DNA of 64,000 nucleotides. Source: JAPOXR01 sp965116115 (GTDB lineage: Bacteria; Pseudomonadota; Alphaproteobacteria; Rhodobacterales; Rhodobacteraceae). The DNA lies in the NCBI GenBank assembly GCA_965116115.1, contig OZ220486.1, positions 2,480,001-2,544,000 of the forward strand, read 5' to 3'. This document shows positions 26,836-36,180 of this stretch, in pieces. The position numbers and the translations under genes were made by a program. Within the stretch, counting starts at the first letter, position 1. Each line of letters opens with the position of its first letter. Below the pieces are notes generated by a model. The model was not told the DNA's origin. It made no database searches and was given only the letters and a program-made list of their open reading frames with translations.

Positions 26836-28119
26836 ATGAAGACCATCAGCACATTCCCCGGCGCCTCCGCCAGCGCTTCGAACATCAACGCGCTCGTCGA
26901 AGAGGCGTACGAAGACGTGACCGAGAGTTTCGAGAAATTCTGCCTGACGACGGGCATCGCGTATCTGCGGCAGATGATGGACGAGGACGCCGAACGGCTG
27001 GCCGGGAAGCGTTACAGTCATTCTCCCGACAAGCCGGGGCACCGCTGGGGACATGCGCGCTCCCAGGTCGGGTTCCACGGCGGCAAGGTCGGCATCGACC
27101 GTCCGCGGCTCCGCTGCAAGGCTGCGGGCAAGGAGATGTCCCTGCCGAGCTGGTAGGAGATCTCCGCGGACGGCTATCTTGATCAATGGGCAGTGAACCT
27201 GATGACCGCGAATGTAGCGACCCGCAAGTTCCGCCGGGCGGTGAGGATTCCGGAGGCCGGGGTTCCCTGCGGGGCGGGCTGCGGGCTGTCGAAATCAGCC
27301 GTGTCCCGCCGGTTCAAGGCTCTGACGCAGGCGAAGTTTGATGAGTGGATGACTTCCGATCTGTCGGAACTTGATCTCGTCGCGGTTCAGATCGACGGGC
27401 TGCATCTGAGCGACCGCCTGCTGATGATCGGGGCGGTCGGCATTGACGCGTCCGGGCGTAAGCGTCCCTTGGGCGTCATCGAGGGCGCGACGGAGAATGC
27501 TGCGACGGTGCAGGCTCTGCTTGATGATCTGATCGGGCGCGGGCTTGATCCGGAGGGCTGTTATCTGTTCATCGTCGACGGAGCCGGGGCGCTCAGCAAG
27601 GCGGTCCGGCGCACTTTCGGCGCGGACATCCCTGTTCAGCGCTGCCAGGTTCACAAGGGCCGCAACATCACCGACCGTCTCGCCGCGGAACATCACGCCG
27701 CCGTGCGGCGGACGCTCAGACAGGCCTGGGAACTTGATGACGCCGACAAGGCCGAGCGGCTGATGCGCAGCATGGCCCGGCGGTTCGAACAGGAGGCGCC
27801 GGATGTCTCCCGGTCGATACTTGAGGGCCTGGACGAGGTCCTGACCGTCTCCCGGCTCGGCCTGCCGTTAGAGCTGCGGCGGTCGCTGGCGAGCACGAAC
27901 ATCATCGAGTCGATGAACAGCACGGTCCGGCAGGTCTGTCGCAACGTGAAGCGCTGGAGGAACGCCGGCATGGCTCTGCGATGGACCGCCGCCGGCATGA
28001 TGGAGGCCGAGAAGGGTTTCCGCCGCATCAAGGCGTACAGGCAGCTGCCCGTTCTCAAACAGGCTCTCATCGAACATCGTCGAAAGAATCGGCTTGACCG
28101 GCTCAAGGACGCCGCGTAG
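26836..28119 (+). pseudogene. IS256-family (Mutator-type) transposase with internal TAG, copy 1
   Basis: The reading frame is continuous from MKTISTFPGASASASNINAL at 26836 to 28119 apart from a TAG at 27154-27156 after KEMSLPSW. A GTG at 27193 could restart the second part (308 residues). The DDE residues are all in the second part: AVQIDGLHLSDRL (first Asp), YLFIVDGAGALSKA (second Asp) and NIIESMNSTVR (Glu), with PVQRCQVHKGRNI between. The N-terminal helical region is in the first part. The same stop position recurs in both other copies in this window. Confidence 0.85.
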
Positions 28120-28732
28120 ATAGCCGACCGGCAGCATCGCTCCTGCGGGTTTCAACACCAAGCGGGACATTCCCCTGCTTTGCTTCCTGCCTCTCCAGTT
28201 TTTCTGCCTCATCGTAAGTGAGGTTGCTATGTAAGACCTTACCGTAAGTGCATCCCCTCACACGCTTCCAATATTCTATCCGTTCTTGCGGATTAGTTGA
28301 CATTCCAACGCGACACGCCATTCCTTAGTTCCTATCGTTGACAAGCCCGGCCACTCCTCAGCCATGGCCTCACATGGGGACGCATTGAGCGGATATCAAG
28401 GTACAAAAAACAAGGCTCAGTTTACAAATCGTGTGCATTCATGATATGTTCCTAAGCGAAGCAGGAGACCATCGATTATGAATCACAAGCGATTTCAGGC
28501 CTGGCTTTCCCAGGTTGACCAGCTCAGTGCAGCGCGGGGAAACCGAGGCAGCGCTCTCCGGAGGCTCGCAGTCGTCAGCTTCGCTGGCCGCGATCGAGGC
28601 GGGTGCAGGCGTGGACCGCCGTTGCCCGCATTGCGGCGCTCCCGGTGCTGTTTCGCGCGGCAAGGCGCGGGGCTTGCGCCGGTATCAATGCAAGAACTGC
28701 GGGAAAACGTTCAATGCAGCGACAGGCGCGCC

Positions 28733-31475
28733 CTGCCTATGCCCCATAATTTTATACTTGACCAAGCATTTCTCCGCGGCTATGATTCGCCGCATGTCAG
28801 AATTGCCGTCGATTCCCTCGGTTTTGAAGGACCCCGCCGCCGGCCGCCGTCTGCGGCGGCTGTTCGCCGGCCAGGCTTTCAGCAGCCGCAGCGCCGCCGT
28901 CCGCGCGGTTTGCCGGGAGTTCGGTTTCGTCGACGCCCGCGGGCAGCTGCGCGTCCGCAGCTGCGGCGCGGCGCTTGCCGCGCTCGAGCGGGCGGGAGCC
29001 GCGTTTCCGCCCCTGCCGCGGGCGGGAGGCGGAGGCGGCGGCGGGCGTCCCCGCCGTCTCGGGGCTCCGGTTCCGCCGCCGTCCGGCGTTCCGTCCGATG
29101 TCTCGGGCATCGCCGGGCTGAGGCTTGTTCCGGCGGACGGGCCGGAGGACCGGGTGGCATGGAACGAGATCATGGCCCGCGAGCATCCGCGCGGGGCGGT
29201 TTCCCACGCCGGGCCGCAGCTGCGCTATCTGCTCGTCTCGGAGCACGGCGTTCTCGGCGGCCTGGGTTTTTCCGCCCCGGCGTTCCGCCTCGCCGCGCGT
29301 GATCGATGGATCGGCTGGAACGAGGACAAGCGGGCCCGTTGTCTGAACCATGCGGTCATCTGCCTGAGCCGGTTCCTCATCCGCCCGATGACGGAATGCC
29401 GGAATCTGGCGACACGGGCCCTGAAACTGTGTTTCGACCGGCTCGGCGATGATTTCGAGAGGATTTACCGCTTCCGTCCGCTGCTGGCGGAGACGTTCGT
29501 CGATGAGCGCGAGCACGCGGGCACGGCATTCGCGGCCGCCGGCTGGGAATGCGCCGGGCGCAGCGCCGGCCGCGGGCGTTTCGCCGCCCGCGGCGACGGC
29601 CCGCGTCCGGTCAAGACAATCTGGCTGCGCCCTCTCAGGCGGGACTGGCGCCGGCGGCTCGGCACGGAGCCGGAACCTCTGCGGCCTTCAGGACCGGCCG
29701 ACGGCCTTGACCGGGAATCGTGGGCGGAGAATGAGTTCGGCGGCGCGCCGCTGGCCGATGAGCGTCTCAGCCGGCGGCTGGCGGTATCGGCGATGACGGC
29801 GGCCGACCGTCCCGGAGAGTCGTTCCCGGCGGCCGCGCAGGGAGACAAAGCTTTGATCAAAGGGTATTACCGCCTGATCGACCAGCCGGTGGAATCGGAG
29901 GTGACGCCGGAGAACATCCTCGCTCCGCACCGCGGGCGGACGCGCCGCCGGGCCGCCGCCTGTAAAACGGTTCTGATGATCCAGGACGGCACGGATCTGA
30001 ACTTCGCCTCTCACGGCGCCTGCCGCGGTCTCGGCATCATCTCCCGCCGCAAGGGTTCGCCGGGAACCCTGGGTCTGCATATGCACTCGACCCTCGCGGT
30101 CGATGCCGGGAACGGGATTCCGCTCGGAGTGCCGCGCATCGAGTTCGACGCCCCGGACGGCGGCGGGGCGGAAAGGGACCGGCCGCCCGGGGAGCGCAAG
30201 TCGGCCCGCTGGCTGCGCGGCGCCCGCGACGCTTCCGGCTTCGTGCCGGAGGGCGTGAAAGCGGTCGCGGTGATGGACCGGGAAGCCGATTTCTTCGCCC
30301 TTTTCGACGAGTGCCGCCGGCTGAAGAACATCGATCTCCTCGTGCGCGCGAAGGTCGACCGGAAGATCGGCGGGGAAAAGCTGTTCGCCAGGCTGTCGGC
30401 TCAGCCGGAGCGCGGACGCGCCCTCATAGACGTGCCGCGCTCTTCGGCGCGCGTTCCGGCCCGCGGTCAGAAGGCGGCGCCGCTGCGTCAGGCCCGGCAG
30501 GCGGATGTCGCCCTGCGCTGGGAGAAGATCGATATTCCTCCTCCCGCGGACGCCGGCGGAACCGCGGTCTCCCTGACGCTGCTCAGCGCCCGGGAGGAAG
30601 CGCCCCCGGAAGGCGCCGCGCCTCTGGACTGGAAGCTGCTCACCAGCCTGCCGGCGGCAACGCCGAAGGACGCCCGGCGCATCCTCCGATGGTACGCTCT
30701 GCGCTGGCGGATCGAGGACTGGCACAGGATCCTCAAATCAGGCTGCAAGGCCGAACATCTCAATCATCAGGAAGGCGAGCGCATCGAACGGGCGGTGACC
30801 GTCAAGGCCGTCATCGCCTGGCGTCTGCACGCCATGGTCATGCTCGGGCGGGAAACGCCTGAACTGCCCGCCGATGTCCTGTTTTCGCCATCCGAGATAG
30901 AGGCTCTCAGGGTCTTCGCTGAAAACAGACGTCTGAAAATCCGCCCCGATGACCTGGGCTCGGCCGTGCGGATCATGGCTGTCAAAGGCGGTTACATCGA
31001 CCGCCCCAAGGCCCCGCCGCCCGGGCATGAAACTCTCTGGAGAGGCTGTGCCCGGCTGGCCGCGGACGCCGCTTTCCTCGAAATGCTCGCCGACAGCGGG
31101 CGGCTTGAGCGCGATTACCGCAAGCTCCGCCCCGACAAGAAGGACGGAGACCGCTGAAAACGACGCGGAAAGCTTGAAAGCCCCTGCCGGCCTCCCCGCG
31201 GACCGCCGCTGACGGACGGCCCGTCGGCGCGCGCCCGCTTTCCTGCCGCCGGCAGCGCGGATGCCCCGGTCCGCGCTGCGGAAAGGCCTTCGAAAAACGT
31301 ATGCGCCGCCTTCCGGTCCGCCCGCCGCGGCGGAACAGCGCTCCCGCGCCGCCCCGTGCCCTTCCGGCCCGGCGGGACGCCCCGGCCGCCCGACATGAAA
31401 CCGCCTTCAGCGTTGATGCGCAGCGGTCCGCCGCCCGCGGAAATGGTCAAGCGGCAGGTTAAGGGGCACAGGCAG
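28733..31475 (+). mobile_element. IS4/Tn5-like element with DUF4338 domain, nested in IS1595
   Basis: 2743 bp with 13-bp ends CTGCCTATGCCCC and CTGCCTGTGCCCC (12 of 13 identical). A perfect 8-bp duplication, GGCGCGCC, lies outside both ends (28725-28732 and 31476-31483). The insertion interrupts the IS1595 transposase gene just after its zinc ribbon. It carries one long intact transposase gene. Confidence 0.9.
28794..31157 (+). CDS. IS4-family (Tn5-like) transposase with N-terminal DUF4338 domain
   Basis: A 787-residue protein from the ATG at 28794 (MSELPSIPSVLKDPAAGRRL). The first 270 residues are a DUF4338/DruA-like region (LLVSEHGVLGGLGFSAPAFR, LAARDRWIGWNEDKRARCLN, CRNLATRALKLCFDRLGDDF). 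From about residue 300 it is a Tn5-type DDE transposase: ESWAENEFGGAPLADERLSR, GDKALIKGYYRLIDQPVE, LMIQDGTDLNFASH with the first Asp, AVMDREADFFALFDECRRL, and YALRWRIEDWHRILKSGCKAE with the catalytic Glu of the YREK-like signature. The open frame continues upstream into the host IS1595 gene and would encode a chimera of 880 residues. That fusion is probably an accident of insertion. The gene is intact. Confidence 0.85.
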   Translation: MSELPSIPSVLKDPAAGRRLRRLFAGQAFSSRSAAVRAVCREFGFVDARGQLRVRSCGAALAALERAGAAFPPLPRAGGGGGGGRPRRLGAPVPPPSGVPSDVSGIAGLRLVPADGPEDRVAWNEIMAREHPRGAVSHAGPQLRYLLVSEHGVLGGLGFSAPAFRLAARDRWIGWNEDKRARCLNHAVICLSRFLIRPMTECRNLATRALKLCFDRLGDDFERIYRFRPLLAETFVDEREHAGTAFAAAGWECAGRSAGRGRFAARGDGPRPVKTIWLRPLRRDWRRRLGTEPEPLRPSGPADGLDRESWAENEFGGAPLADERLSRRLAVSAMTAADRPGESFPAAAQGDKALIKGYYRLIDQPVESEVTPENILAPHRGRTRRRAAACKTVLMIQDGTDLNFASHGACRGLGIISRRKGSPGTLGLHMHSTLAVDAGNGIPLGVPRIEFDAPDGGGAERDRPPGERKSARWLRGARDASGFVPEGVKAVAVMDREADFFALFDECRRLKNIDLLVRAKVDRKIGGEKLFARLSAQPERGRALIDVPRSSARVPARGQKAAPLRQARQADVALRWEKIDIPPPADAGGTAVSLTLLSAREEAPPEGAAPLDWKLLTSLPAATPKDARRILRWYALRWRIEDWHRILKSGCKAEHLNHQEGERIERAVTVKAVIAWRLHAMVMLGRETPELPADVLFSPSEIEALRVFAENRRLKIRPDDLGSAVRIMAVKGGYIDRPKAPPPGHETLWRGCARLAADAAFLEMLADSGRLERDYRKLRPDKKDGDR

Positions 31476-32191
31476 GGCGCGCCGCCGGCAGGCCTTCACC
31501 GCAAGGAGAAACAGCCGGCGTTCGGAACCTGTCTCGCGGACGGGGAAACGGTGCGCGCGTCCGCCGCGCGTTGCGGGCTCGCGGTCAACACGGCCTTCCG
31601 CCGGCGGCGCCGGTTCCTTACCGCCCGAAGCCGGGATCCGAAAAAGCTCGCCGGCATTGTCGAGGCCGATGAAACCTATGTGTTGAAAAGCCGCAAGGGC
31701 GAGCGGAACCTTGACCGCAAGGCGTGCCGCCGCGGCGGGAAGGCGGGCAAGCGCGGCCTGTCGTCCGAGCAGGTTCCGGTGCCGGTTGCCGCCGACCGCA
31801 GCGGCACGACGGTCAGCGCGGTTCTTCCGGCGGTCAATGCCGACGCCCTGCGAAGTGTCATCGAACCGGCGGTGGACGAGGACATCGTCCTGGTCAGTGA
31901 CGGCTGCCGCGCATATCCGCCGTGCGCCGCAGCAACAGGCGTTCGCTGCGAAGCGCTCAACCTGTCCGGAGGCGAGCGGGTTCGGAACGCCTTTCACATC
32001 CAGACGGTCAACAGCCGGCATAGCCGGCTGAAAGGTTTCCCAAGGCGCTGCCGCGGGGTCGCGACTGAATATCTCGGCAACTGCCTGCGATGGTTCCAGC
32101 AGATCGAACTGGACAACGCATCGCCTCGCGCGTGCCTCGCTGACGCAATCGACAGGTCATGCATACGATTTGTAAACTGAGCCAATCGTTC

Positions 32192-32431
32192 TTATGTCCG
32201 CTTGACCGTCTCCCGGGAAATGCCATCGACAACATTCAACGCGACCAGCCACTCGCCGAGCAGCTCCAGCGGCTGTGAGGAACGCCCTTCCGGAGGTTCT
32301 GAGCAGGCGATCATCGTCAGCTTCGCCTCGCCCTCGCCGTCAAGCTTCGGAAGAACGCGGTTCAACTGCGGCTTGCGCACCGGCGCCGCAATTCCCTCCT
32401 CAACAGAACACAGGCGGAGCCGCTCGACCAT
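32192..32431 (-). pseudogene. IS630-family transposase fragment
   Basis: The frame reads LDGEGEAKLTMIACSEPPEG, then RSSQPLELLGEWLVALNVV and ISRETVKRT, matching the helix-turn-helix part of IS630-type transposases. Both the N-terminal and the catalytic parts are missing. It abuts the right end of the IS1595 element. Confidence 0.65.
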
Positions 32432-32524
32432 CGCCGTGCCGACTCCGACGCAATCAGCGGTGTCGGTATCGGTGCGTGCGCCGCTCTCCCGATTCTCGTC
32501 AGTGAAAAAGCTTCAGAAGCGCGG

Positions 32525-32790
32525 GGACCGCCAGGATCAAAACTGTTGAACAGGCCGGAAAAAGCGTCACGGGTCGGCGCGCCGTTCTTCATATCCATGA
32601 ACTGAAGCGGGAACCTCTTCTTGACTTTGCCGTATCCGACCGTGTCCGGCGGCATGTTCCGCCTCCTGACATTACGGTGGGAGAGCGGTCATGAGCGTGT
32701 CGTGAAGGCCGCGCCGGGGACCGGTGACGCCGTTGAGCATTTGAGATCAATCAGTTGTCTGCCTGCCTCTGTCCGCATTGTCAAGGCCTT
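32525..32790 (-). pseudogene. ISAs1 transposase N-terminal fragment
   Basis: The minus strand reads SGLFNSFDPGG, FMDMKNGAPTRDAF and DTVGYGKVKKRFPLQ, parallel to the intact ISAs1 copy at 38101 (KIKKKFLLEFMELKHGTPSH). Only the first about 80 codons remain and they are frameshifted. It is fused to the IS630 scrap on its left. Confidence 0.65.
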
Positions 32791-33021
32791 GATGAAACGA
32801 AGCGCACTCGTCAGATAGCGGAAGCCTTGTCCTCAGCCGGCAAAGCTCCGTGACAGCCGCGGAACATCCCGGCTTGACACCATACCGACCCGACCGAGGC
32901 TTGCGAATAGCCTTGACCCCGGAAAGCTCTCAATCGGCCGCCCTGACCGTAACGGGCCGGGCCGGCGAGGCGATGCCCTGAACGGCATCCCCCTTGCGCC
33001 CGGCGGCTTTCAGTTCCGCGG
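32791..33021. other. Sequence downstream of the autotransporter
   Basis: Short non-coding stretch between IS remnants and the 3' end of the autotransporter gene. No hairpin with a T run is evident. Confidence 0.4.
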
Positions 33022-36000
33022 TCAGAAACTCACGTTCAGGGCCAGAGAGCCGCCGAGGTCCTTGTTCCCGCCGCCGCCCGCGGCGTAGTACGCGCCGCCC
33101 GACACCGTCATCATATCGCTCAGCCTGAACTCGCCGCCGAGACCGAGCCTGCCCCAGGTCGGTTTCATCTCCGCCTCGAGGACGGCCCCGGTGACCGTGA
33201 TGTCCGTTCGGCCCTTGAAATCATGCTCCACATCCGCCGCCGCCCAGAGCGTCCCGGCCTCTCCGGCCGCCATGTCGATCCTCGCCCCCAGCGTCCCTTT
33301 CACGCTGCCGGCCCTGACATCCGACACTTCGCCGGCCCCCTCCAAGACCGCCGGCTCCGTGAAACCTCCGGTCTCCACCGACGAGAACTCGAAACCGGCC
33401 CGCGGCGTCACCTGCATTCCTTGGAATTCCATCCGCTTGCCGGCGGCGACGCTGACGGAGACGCCCCCGCCCCCGGGCGCCGCGATCACCGCCCCGCCGC
33501 CCGCGGGGCTGAGCTCGATGTCATGCAGACGCGAATATGACAGACGCCAGCTGACATCGACGCCGCTGTCCGGCCGCCAGCCCAGCGTCACCGCCCCGCC
33601 GGTCGCCTCGGCCTTGACGCCGCCGCCGCGCATGACATCGGCCTCGACCGTCCGCCGCCCGGCGCTGATACCGACGCACAGACTTCCGTCGGCGGGGAAA
33701 TCATAGCCGGCCTCCACAACACGCCGCTTCACGTCCCAGCCGAGGGCCTGCTTTCTCCAGCCCGCGGAGGTCGTCGAACTCTCAGCCATGCGCTCGCCTT
33801 CGCTCATGAAAACCTCCGCCCGGGCGCCGCCTTCACACATCCCGGCCCCGACCCCCGGACGGGCGTTCAGATCCAGCAACACCGAAGGCAGCGCCTCGTA
33901 CAAACGCGCGCGGTCCTGGTACAGACGTGGAACCGCCGGGTTATAGTCAAACTTATAGCCGGTCCGTTTGCCGTTTTCGGCAAAAAGCGTCAGGAGCTGA
34001 CCCTTGATCACTTCGTCATAAATGCCGTCCGACACCTTGCGGCGATAGATGGCCCCATTCACGGGGTCATCCGCCGTCAGACCGGTCAAGGGCGCGTCAC
34101 CGTCCGTCCCGGCGCGGGTGTGGAAGGTCAGTTCCGCCTGCGCCGTCGTCGTTTCCTCTTCCTTCGTCCTCTTCTCCTCCAGATTGAGGATCCTGCCTTC
34201 CAGATGACCTGCGAAACCGTCCTCGTCCAGCTCCAGAATGATCTTCACCGGACCCGCATGGCCGTCTGCGCGGACCGCGTCGCCGGACAGGGCGTGAACA
34301 TGCGCCCGGGAACCGACAACGATCGTGCCGCCGCCCCCGACCGTGATGTCGTCCTCCTTGACCTGGACATGCACGCCGGCATATCCGGTGTCGCTGCCGC
34401 CGGTATGCGCGCTGTCCCCTGTGACCATGCCGCGGACGGCGACATCGAAGACGCCGGTTCCCTCGTGCCGGACCAGGATGCCCTGCTTTTCGGCGGTGAC
34501 CTTGCTTCCCTCAGACGTCGTGACACTCAGCGTGCCGGTGCCGCTGGAACTGGCGTTCCGGTTGGACGCATAGATGCCTTCGTCCTTCGCCGTGATCTCG
34601 CCGCCATGGGTGACCGTGACATCGCCGGCGGCAACCGAACCGCGCACCGAGGCGTTGATGCCGCTGCTGAAATCCGCGTCTCCCCGTGCGGAGATCCTGC
34701 TGCCCGCCTCCGTCGTGACGGTCACGTCGCCCGTTCCAGAATTAGGTATGAAGATTCCCATTCGGCCTGCGTCTATTGCTCCCTTGTGAATGATCTCGAC
34801 GTCAGTGCTTGCGCCGTTGGCAACAATACCGTCGCCGCCAGCGGTGACCTTGCTGTCTTTCCCGGTCGTGACGGTCATCACATCGCCTTTTCCGCTCGGC
34901 TGATCAACTTTAATGCCGCGCTGAGCGTCGATGCTGCCGTCAAGGGCGATCGTGATTCCCTTTCGGCCGATGACTTCGATGCCTATTTTCTTCGAGACAA
35001 TCGTGCTCCCTTTCCCCGCCTTGACCGTAACTCCGCCCGTCCCCATGTGTTCCGCCCTAATCCCCTCTCCATCAGCATCGATGCTGCCGTCATGGGCGAC
35101 CGTGATGACACCGTCACTGGCAGTGGGAAGGATAGTGACAGAGATACCCAGTTCATAGACACTGTTGACGTCTTTATTTTCTCTGGCCACGATCTTGCTT
35201 CCTGCCTTCGTCTTGACCGTGATGTCGCCCGTAGAGCCTGATGCCGGCGCGTTTCGTGCCGTGCGGATATCCGCAAATATCCCGGTTCCGGCATAAATAT
35301 GTTCGCCTTCGTATGTGATCTCAATGCTGCCGTCACTAGTCGGCCAGATGCGGGACAGGATGCCGTAAGCACCGACGACTTCGTCTTTTTCGCCGATTTT
35401 CACCCCCGGTTCAACTTTGATCTCAATGCCGCCCTTGGCGTGCTGTTCCACAGCTACGCCACGACCGGCCTGCGACGTCACGGCGTTATTGCTGGGGTCG
35501 GTATCCGCAGCAAGAACAGTGCCGCCGGCGAGCCGGATCACGATCGGAATCTTCGTATTGGCGGCCGATTCAAAGGTATTGACGCTGATGCCGGTCTTGA
35601 ACTTAAACTTCGACTTCGACACGTCAATGTCAGCCCGCGATATAAGCTCAATGCCCGAGGTGTCTTCACCGGCTTGCCCCTTGTGAACAAGGTGAATGCC
35701 GTTAGCGTTGGCCGTGCCGCCTTTCCAGCCTGTGTTAATGCTGGAACCCTGCGCCAGATCCAGCTTGAGCGATCCAGTCCCTTGACGCAGCATCCTCAGA
35801 CCAGCCCTCTCCGAATAGATTGTGACGCTGCCCGCAGCCTCAATGACATTTTGTCCAGCATCGTTTGCGTTGCCCAAAGCATCAACATCAAGGGCTTTTT
35901 CTGTCGTCGGGCCCTGATCCGTACCGAACCCGGGACTGTCCAAAGTCAGCTTCAGCCCCGCGGTCAGACCGCCACAAGAAACATGTTCGCTGACGCCGAA

Positions 36001-36180
36001 TGTGCCGCTGAGCGTCAAAGTGGCCGGAGTGCCCGGCGTCGGGTCATCTGCGTTTAAACAACTTCCTTGAGACGCAGCCATATGAGGCAATGCCATGAGC
36101 ACCCCCAGCCCCAAGAATATCGCACCGATCCGGCGAAACCCTTTGCCTGACCCGTTGACGGGAATGAGCCGGGAATTCAT
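33022..36180 (-). CDS. Autotransporter (type Va-like) adhesin with beta-barrel domain
   Basis: A 1052-residue secreted protein from the ATG at 36180. The signal sequence (GFRRIGAIFLGLGVLMALPHMAAS) is followed by a passenger of about 700 residues rich in short beta repeats with recurring blocks like GDVTVTTEAGSRISARGD, VTHGGEITAKDEGIYASN and ITVAHDGSIDADGEGIRAEH, typical of a right-handed beta helix. The C-terminal about 290 residues form an autotransporter barrel (RVVEAGYDFPADGSLCVGIS, AGVTPRAGFEFSSVETGGF-like strands, LRLSYSRLHDIELSPAGGGA-like strands) and end in GGSLALNVSF with the terminal Phe. A GTG at 36183 is directly in front of the ATG. A G14 tract and a 24-codon leader frame precede it. 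It lies inside the IS island, between IS remnants and IS256 copy 2. Confidence 0.88.
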   Translation of the reverse strand: MNSRLIPVNGSGKGFRRIGAIFLGLGVLMALPHMAASQGSCLNADDPTPGTPATLTLSGTFGVSEHVSCGGLTAGLKLTLDSPGFGTDQGPTTEKALDVDALGNANDAGQNVIEAAGSVTIYSERAGLRMLRQGTGSLKLDLAQGSSINTGWKGGTANANGIHLVHKGQAGEDTSGIELISRADIDVSKSKFKFKTGISVNTFESAANTKIPIVIRLAGGTVLAADTDPSNNAVTSQAGRGVAVEQHAKGGIEIKVEPGVKIGEKDEVVGAYGILSRIWPTSDGSIEITYEGEHIYAGTGIFADIRTARNAPASGSTGDITVKTKAGSKIVARENKDVNSVYELGISVTILPTASDGVITVAHDGSIDADGEGIRAEHMGTGGVTVKAGKGSTIVSKKIGIEVIGRKGITIALDGSIDAQRGIKVDQPSGKGDVMTVTTGKDSKVTAGGDGIVANGASTDVEIIHKGAIDAGRMGIFIPNSGTGDVTVTTEAGSRISARGDADFSSGINASVRGSVAAGDVTVTHGGEITAKDEGIYASNRNASSSGTGTLSVTTSEGSKVTAEKQGILVRHEGTGVFDVAVRGMVTGDSAHTGGSDTGYAGVHVQVKEDDITVGGGGTIVVGSRAHVHALSGDAVRADGHAGPVKIILELDEDGFAGHLEGRILNLEEKRTKEEETTTAQAELTFHTRAGTDGDAPLTGLTADDPVNGAIYRRKVSDGIYDEVIKGQLLTLFAENGKRTGYKFDYNPAVPRLYQDRARLYEALPSVLLDLNARPGVGAGMCEGGARAEVFMSEGERMAESSTTSAGWRKQALGWDVKRRVVEAGYDFPADGSLCVGISAGRRTVEADVMRGGGVKAEATGGAVTLGWRPDSGVDVSWRLSYSRLHDIELSPAGGGAVIAAPGGGGVSVSVAAGKRMEFQGMQVTPRAGFEFSSVETGGFTEPAVLEGAGEVSDVRAGSVKGTLGARIDMAAGEAGTLWAAADVEHDFKGRTDITVTGAVLEAEMKPTWGRLGLGGEFRLSDMMTVSGGAYYAAGGGGNKDLGGSLALNVSF

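Larger units (their letters stand above)
26740..28175 (+). mobile_element. IS256-family element, copy 1
   Basis: About 1436 bp with ends related to GGGGATGTCCC(G/A)CTTGGTGTTGAA. The right end has an extra base (CATTCCCC) compared with the two other copies and there is no clean target duplication, so this looks like the oldest copy. It encodes the two-part transposase at 26836-28119. Confidence 0.85.
26644..28321 (-). pseudogene. Small conserved-looking gene split by IS256 copy 1
   Basis: The 5' part (28176-28321) reads MACRVGMSTNPQERIEYWKR, then GCTYGKVLHSNLTYDEAEKLERQEA. The 3' part lies on the other side of the IS (26644-26739) and reads AARGCSQSHGGPRVAGRVWS followed by VYYLSGCR and a stop. 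Joined, they make a protein of about 75 residues that I take to be one gene because the frames and the Glu-Ala codons at the joint agree. The function is not recognised. An imperfect duplication around GGAAGCA flanks the IS. Confidence 0.55.
28478..32180 (+). pseudogene. IS1595-family transposase, frameshifted and split by a nested IS
   Basis: The 5' part begins MNHKRFQAWLSQVDQLSA, shifts frame near 28530, and continues RCPHCGAPGAVSRGKARGLR and YQCKNCGKTFNAATGAP, a zinc-ribbon domain with two CxxC pairs. After the insertion (28733-31475) the 3' part resumes with PPAGLHRKEKQPAFGTCLAD and carries the ISXO2-like DDE domain: GIVEADETYVLKSRKG, DIVLVSDGCRAYPPC and FHIQTVNSRHSRLKGFPRRC. It ends IDRSCIRFVN at 32180. 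Inactive in this form. Confidence 0.85.
28414..32183 (+). mobile_element. IS1595-family element carrying a nested IS4-type element
   Basis: Terminal inverted repeats beginning GGCTCAGTTTACAAATCGT are found at 28414 and, inverted, at 32183. Without the nested insertion and its duplicated target the element is about 1.02 kb, normal for IS1595. No target duplication is visible outside it. Confidence 0.85.

Noticed and set aside
28515..31157. 880-codon frame as one natural gene
   Set aside because: The first 73 codons belong to the interrupted IS1595 gene (8-bp duplication at the joint). The transposase starts at 28794 or 28782.
34120..35241. Plus-strand open frame of 373 codons
   Set aside because: Antisense to the autotransporter. 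Repeats mirror the passenger repeats on the other strand.
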